From Gymnorhina tibicen (lineage: Eukaryota; Chordata; Aves; Passeriformes; Artamidae), in NCBI GenBank assembly GCA_013399875.1, contig VXAZ01001045.1, positions 124,001-188,000 of the forward strand: DNA of 64,000 bases, read 5' to 3'. Under the pieces are notes generated by a model, which made no database searches, had not been told where the DNA came from, and saw only the letters and a list, made by a program, of their open reading frames with translations. A program made the position numbers and the translations under genes. Positions 60,180 through 64,000 of the stretch are shown piece after piece. The stretch's first letter is position 1, and the number at the start of each line of letters is the position of its first letter.

Positions 60180-60952
60180 TGGNCTGCAGCCCATGGAAGT
60201 TGACACTAGAGCAGAGAGCCATCTGCAGCTGGTGGACAACCCCATGCCAGAGCAGATGGATGCCCAGAGAAGTCTGTGACCCCATGGAAAGCATGTGCTG
60301 GAGCAGGCTTCTGGCAGGACCTGTGGATCTGTGGAGAGAGAAGCCTATGCTGGAGCAAGTTTGCTGGCAGAACTTGTGACCCTGTGAGGACCCAAGCTAG
60401 AGCAGCTGGTTCCTGAAGGACTGCACCCTGTGGAAGGGACTAATGCTGAAGCAGTGGGTGAAGAACTGCAGCCTGTGGGAATGGCTTACATTGGAGAAAT
60501 TCATGGGGGACTGTTTCCAGTGGGAGAGACGCCATGCTGGAGTAGGAGAAGAGTGTGCGGAGTCCTCCTGCTGAGGAGGAAGTAGCAGCAGAAACAATGT
60601 GCGATGAACTGACCACAGCCCTCATTCCCCTGTGCAGATGTTGGAGAAAAGGTGGAGCAATAGGAAATAAAATTGAGCCTGGAGAGAAGGGAGGTGTGGT
60701 TGGAAGGTGTTTTAAGATTTGGTTTTATTTATTATCACCCTACTCTAATTTGGTTGTAGTAAATTAAACCAGCTTTCCCAATCTGAGTCTGTTTTGCCCA
60801 TGAGGGTAATTGGTGAGTGAGGGTAAGCTCCCTGACCTTATCATAACCACAAGCCTTTTGCTGCCTTTTCTCTCCCCTGTGCAGTAGAGATGGGGAGTGA
60901 CAGAGCAGCCTTTGGTGGGCACCTGGAGTCCAGCCAGGGTCAACCCACGACA
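60180..60952 (+). mobile_element. ERVL-related fragment: leader-type repeats followed by R/U5-like end
   Basis: Starts abruptly beside an N at 60183. From 60184 to about 60560 it consists of imperfect units of the type ctgtggga...atgctggagcag, the same units as in the minus-strand leader at 57.6-57.9 kb. Then come ttttaagatttggttttatt, an ATTAAA signal (60763-60768), tctgttttgcccatgagg and a terminal ggtcaacccacgaca with CA at 60952, matching the end of a bird ERVL-type LTR. I cannot tell whether the repeat units are U3 of this LTR or internal sequence next to it. The 5' start is missing. No protein-coding retroviral domain is present. Confidence 0.65.
60184..60560 (+). repeat. Degenerate GGAGCAG-type repeat units of the ERV
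   Basis: Successive imperfect units with the core atgctggagcag or agctagagcag, spaced by about 45-65 bases, each followed by ctgtgg or ctgtga. Such units are typical of bird ERVL leaders. They produce tryptophan/serine-rich chance frames on both strands. Confidence 0.7.
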
Positions 60953-62115
60953 ACAACTAAGCTTGCTATTTCAGTCATTTTCATACCTTTGATAAGCAAA
61001 GAAGTCTTTCTGTATTGAACACAACTGCATACTAATTCTTTCTCCAGAAATATTTCTTTCACTTCTAAACCTAAAGATGCATTTTTGACTGCATGGAAAA
61101 GTCATATACATAAACATACTGTTTAGTTTATTTCAGAGAAATCTCCAGGTCACATAGGACCTTGTAACAGAGGCATAACGGTGTTGAAATTGTCGATATG
61201 CTGTACAGCTTCTCTTTTTCACTTTCGCTGATGCAAGTTCTCCCATTTCAAAGAGACACAGGAACTTTTTCTCAAAAAGATAAGAGGCCCATCCTTGCTC
61301 ACCTTTCACTATGACCTTTGTGCCTACTAGTTAGGAAGAACTTCGTGTTTATGCTTGATAGCTGCACTTGGAGATCTTTCCTGGCCAGTGAATCCCACTT
61401 TTATTTGGATATCACAGAATGGTTATTTAAAATCTGTGGAATTCATGTCCTTTAAATTTAGTTTCTGTGGTGATTCATTCAAAACTTATATTCAGCACCG
61501 CAAATAATTTCATGTTGCTGATTGCTATCCATTTCTTTCCTCACTGTATCTGTTACAGCATAGTTGAAGTGGTCATGAAGTAGCAGTAAGACAAGACATT
61601 TGACTTATATGACAGATTTCACATGCTGTATCTATGCTCTCTGTGATCCAGGTGTAGGGGAGATTTGAGGATTTTCTAGAGCAGTGGATTAAGCCTGCCC
61701 CAACAGTGAGGTCTGCCCAAAGCCCAGGAAGACAGGTAGGCAGTCAAGCAGGTGCTGGAGACGTCTCAGGTGTTTCAAGGTTAGGCTAAGCAGTAAAAGA
61801 CAGGATATGAAAGCCTGCACAATGAGTACAGCTTATGCTATCACATTTTTAAATATAATGCCACTGTGGTGATCACCAAATACCATGTCATTTAGGGTTA
61901 TTAACTTTTTAATGATTTATTGCTTGCAATACATGATGAGAAAGTTTGATCTCACGTTCCTGTCTTAATTTGAATTGATTTTTCTTTGCTGTTAAAGAAA
62001 TTACCACTTGAAAAGGCCTCAGTCAGGAGAGTGGAATGCATGTTAGTTTAGCAAAAACTGAAGGACATAAAAACCACTTCTATCTGCATGTTGTAAGAGT
62101 TTGGCACTGAATACG
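60953..62115. other. Unassigned spacer
   Basis: About 1.16 kb with no recognisable gene or repeat. The string atcacagaatggttattt near 61409 resembles a CR1 end but is not followed by CR1 sequence. Confidence 0.5.
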
Positions 62116-62766
62116 TGTCTTGGGTTGACTTCATGCTTGTTGTATCCCCTATCACCGCTCTATGGCCAGACATGATTCCTTTTCTACGTCTTTAAAACTG
62201 GGTGCAAAGGAGAGAGAGAGAAAAACTGAACGAACTTTTCAAAACAGTTTGTGCTTCAGAGACACAGAGATTAGCTACTGCTGCTGCTGAGGAGCAAAGG
62301 AAGCACCCTTTTCTGCTTCTCTCGGCTTTTCTCGTCTGTTTCTCTCGGGAGAGAGAGAGAAACTGAGAGTTAAGATTCTTTCTGGAACTTCGGCTTTTCC
62401 CTTCTTCTCTTCTGGACTTGTTCAGAACATCAGAACACTAGAACTCACTGGGAAAATTTCCACCTTAGGCCTGGAGGGGGCCCACGCTGACCCAGCTCCA
62501 AGGAGGAGGAAAAAGATCACACCCACAGAAAGGCTCTAAAATCTTCCCAAGTTTCTCTCCACAGCGAGAAGTTTTGTTATTTAACATTATTATTCTTTTC
62601 CTGTGTGTTTGTTAAATAAATAGTTTTATTTTCTCCTTCACTTTCCTCTGAAGAAAATCTTTTTTTTTTTTCCTGAACCTAGTTGGGGAGGGGTGGCTAT
62701 AACCTGCCTTCCTTTAAGGAAACGTTCCTTTTGGACATTTCCCCGAATTGAGCCCAAACCAGCACA
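62116..62766 (+). mobile_element. Solo LTR of an endogenous retrovirus
   Basis: A 651-base segment with TG...CA ends (TGTCTTGGGTTGAC at the left, CCCAAACCAGCACA at the right), a TATA-like tttaaaa near 62192, GA-rich stretches at 62206-62225 and 62347-62362, and AATAAA at 62615-62620. The flanks atacg (62111-62115) and atgca (62767-62771) could be a decayed 5-base target duplication (three of five match). The inverted terminal bases and ordered signals fit an avian retroviral LTR. No internal sequence adjoins, so it is solo. The subfamily is not identified. Confidence 0.75.
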
Positions 62767-63880
62767 ATGCAATAACAGCAGTCCTTAGTGGTTAGTCACA
62801 AGGGTATCCAGCTGTTAAAAAAAAAAAAAAGTTCAGATTTGGCTTTAAGTCAGGAACTACTGTTTTTCAGCAGGACTGGAAATGTACAAAGCATAAAATG
62901 TTTTTTTGATAGTGCCAGAAAGGGTTTGATTTATCCAGAACTCAGCACTAGAGGTATGGGACTCCACCACTACCCTTCAAGTTTTGAGAGGAGATGCAGT
63001 CGTGCAGGCTAACGGTCTCAATGTTTGCAAAAGGTAAAAAAAATTAATCAGCTCTGGCAGCAAGTTTGAACTGAGCTTCAAGCCATCCCAGCAAGGTCTG
63101 GGGACTGTGACATGGCTTTACTTTATCTCTCACAGCCTCAGGGCTGTACAATTGTTCCCAACCCTGCTCAAAATCTGAACTGTCCTATGTGTTGTAAGCT
63201 GCTGCTGCCTCACTGAATTCCTGCCTCACCTGAGTGCTTCTCTTGCTCCAGTCAGGTACATGACATTTAGAGATTGTGGGAATTCATGTCTCAGAGTGGA
63301 AAATTTAAGTGGCTCTCAAGCACACTCAGATATCAAAAGCAGACATTGGAGTACATGAGCAGAACAATGAGTAGAATTGCAGTGGGCCATGGAAACTTAC
63401 AATCACATTGAACGCCTGGGGTTTTTTATGTTGTGACAGCATATAAGCTATCTTAGCATCATTTTTTTATTTTCCTAAGCTAGATGTTAGAAAGAGACAA
63501 AGCACAAAGAAACAAAGACTAGTGCAGAGACAAAAAAAATGTTCTGTAAATCTGAAATACAGTCAGCTTTCAGTCCAATATCTGTTTTCATGTGCTTTGT
63601 ATTCATCAGCTTTACTTGCCTTTACAGTGTCCTTCTGAAAGCATAATTTCCTAAAGAATTTGGTGCTCTTTAAAGGTCAGACAGCTGGGTTGCTATCACA
63701 CAAAGAACATTTGCAGAATAAGCTCTCACATGAATATATTCAAATGTCTTGTACATGTGTAGTCAGTTCTTTCTCACAAGAGAGGTCAAAGTAAAGCAAG
63801 ATGTCATGAAAAGATAGAAACATTTTATGGAAATATAATTTATATTAGATTCTATATAATTATAATTTATGTAATACTCC
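62767..63880. other. Unassigned spacer
   Basis: About 1.1 kb with no recognisable gene or repeat, apart from an A-run at 62818-62830. The open frame at 62788-63012 spans this A-run and is not convincing. Confidence 0.5.
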
Positions 63881-64000
63881 TACCTGTAATACTGCTTCCC
63901 ACCTGGAGCACTGCATCCAACTGTGGGGTCCCCCACCACAGGAAGGATATGGACCTGTTGGGGTGGGTCCCCCAGAGGAAGGCCACCAAGATGATCAGAG
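63881..64000 (+). mobile_element. CR1 LINE ORF2 fragment running off the window
   Basis: The sense strand carries cacctggagcactgcatcca, gtggggtcccccaccacagg and aggatatggacctgttgggg, then agaggaaggccaccaagatg up to atcagag at the edge. This is the CR1 ORF2 region encoding the LEYCIQLWxP and DLLERVQRRA blocks. It is the same region with which the copy at 51698 begins. The rest, including the 3' end, should lie to the right of the window. Confidence 0.88.

Noticed and set aside
61405..61440. CR1 3' end suggested by atcacagaatggtt
   Set aside because: The bases that follow do not continue into any CR1 landmark, so the match is too short to support.

Overview
The window looks like nuclear DNA from a bird, AT-rich and almost gene-free. 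The diagnosis rests on repeats. There are at least eleven CR1 LINE copies or fragments, all 3'-biased as is usual for avian CR1. There are also several avian endogenous-retrovirus LTRs, one of them an ERVL-type LTR followed by a tRNA-Lys-like primer binding site. A few very old palindromic elements shared by amniotes are also visible. Nothing resembles bacterial, plastid or mitochondrial organisation. I found no complete protein-coding gene, rRNA, intact tRNA or CRISPR array. Nearly all open frames are under 130 codons, look like chance frames, or lie inside repeats.

Layout. 1-7.7 kb: mostly unassigned sequence, with a CR1 tail at 2.84-2.94 kb and a small CpG-bearing block with a TATA motif at 3.16-3.33 kb. 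7.7-8.7 kb: a CR1 copy on the minus strand, followed by a 99-bp exon-like segment at 8.92-9.02 kb. 9-21.5 kb: mostly unique AT-rich DNA with an A/C-only tract at 13.6 kb. 21.5-22.9 kb: two CR1 copies on the minus strand. 24.5 kb: an (ATCT)10 microsatellite. 28.2 kb: a CR1 reverse-transcriptase fragment on the plus strand. 34.0-35.95 kb: the most structured part, one minus-strand CR1 split by two separate solo LTRs, each with a recognisable 6-bp target duplication. 37.8-40.1 kb: two CR1 copies in opposite orientations. 40-51.7 kb: long, mostly unique DNA. 51.7-52.1 kb: CR1. 57-63 kb: a retrovirus-rich stretch with a minus-strand ERVL 5' LTR plus leader, a plus-strand ERVL-related piece next to a single N, and a complete solo LTR. 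The window ends inside another CR1.

There is no operon or gene cluster to interpret. The window behaves like intergenic DNA or a very long intron, and its legible history is one of repeat insertion, nesting, solo-LTR formation and decay. Two or three exon-like segments with good splice signals are the only hints of a host transcript. I saw no convincing new biological system. The best leads are the double LTR nest in CR1, the exon-like segments, and the truncated ERVL beside the N. Repeat assignments come from recognising family consensus patterns by eye, so boundaries are good to roughly 5-30 bases unless a target duplication fixes them.
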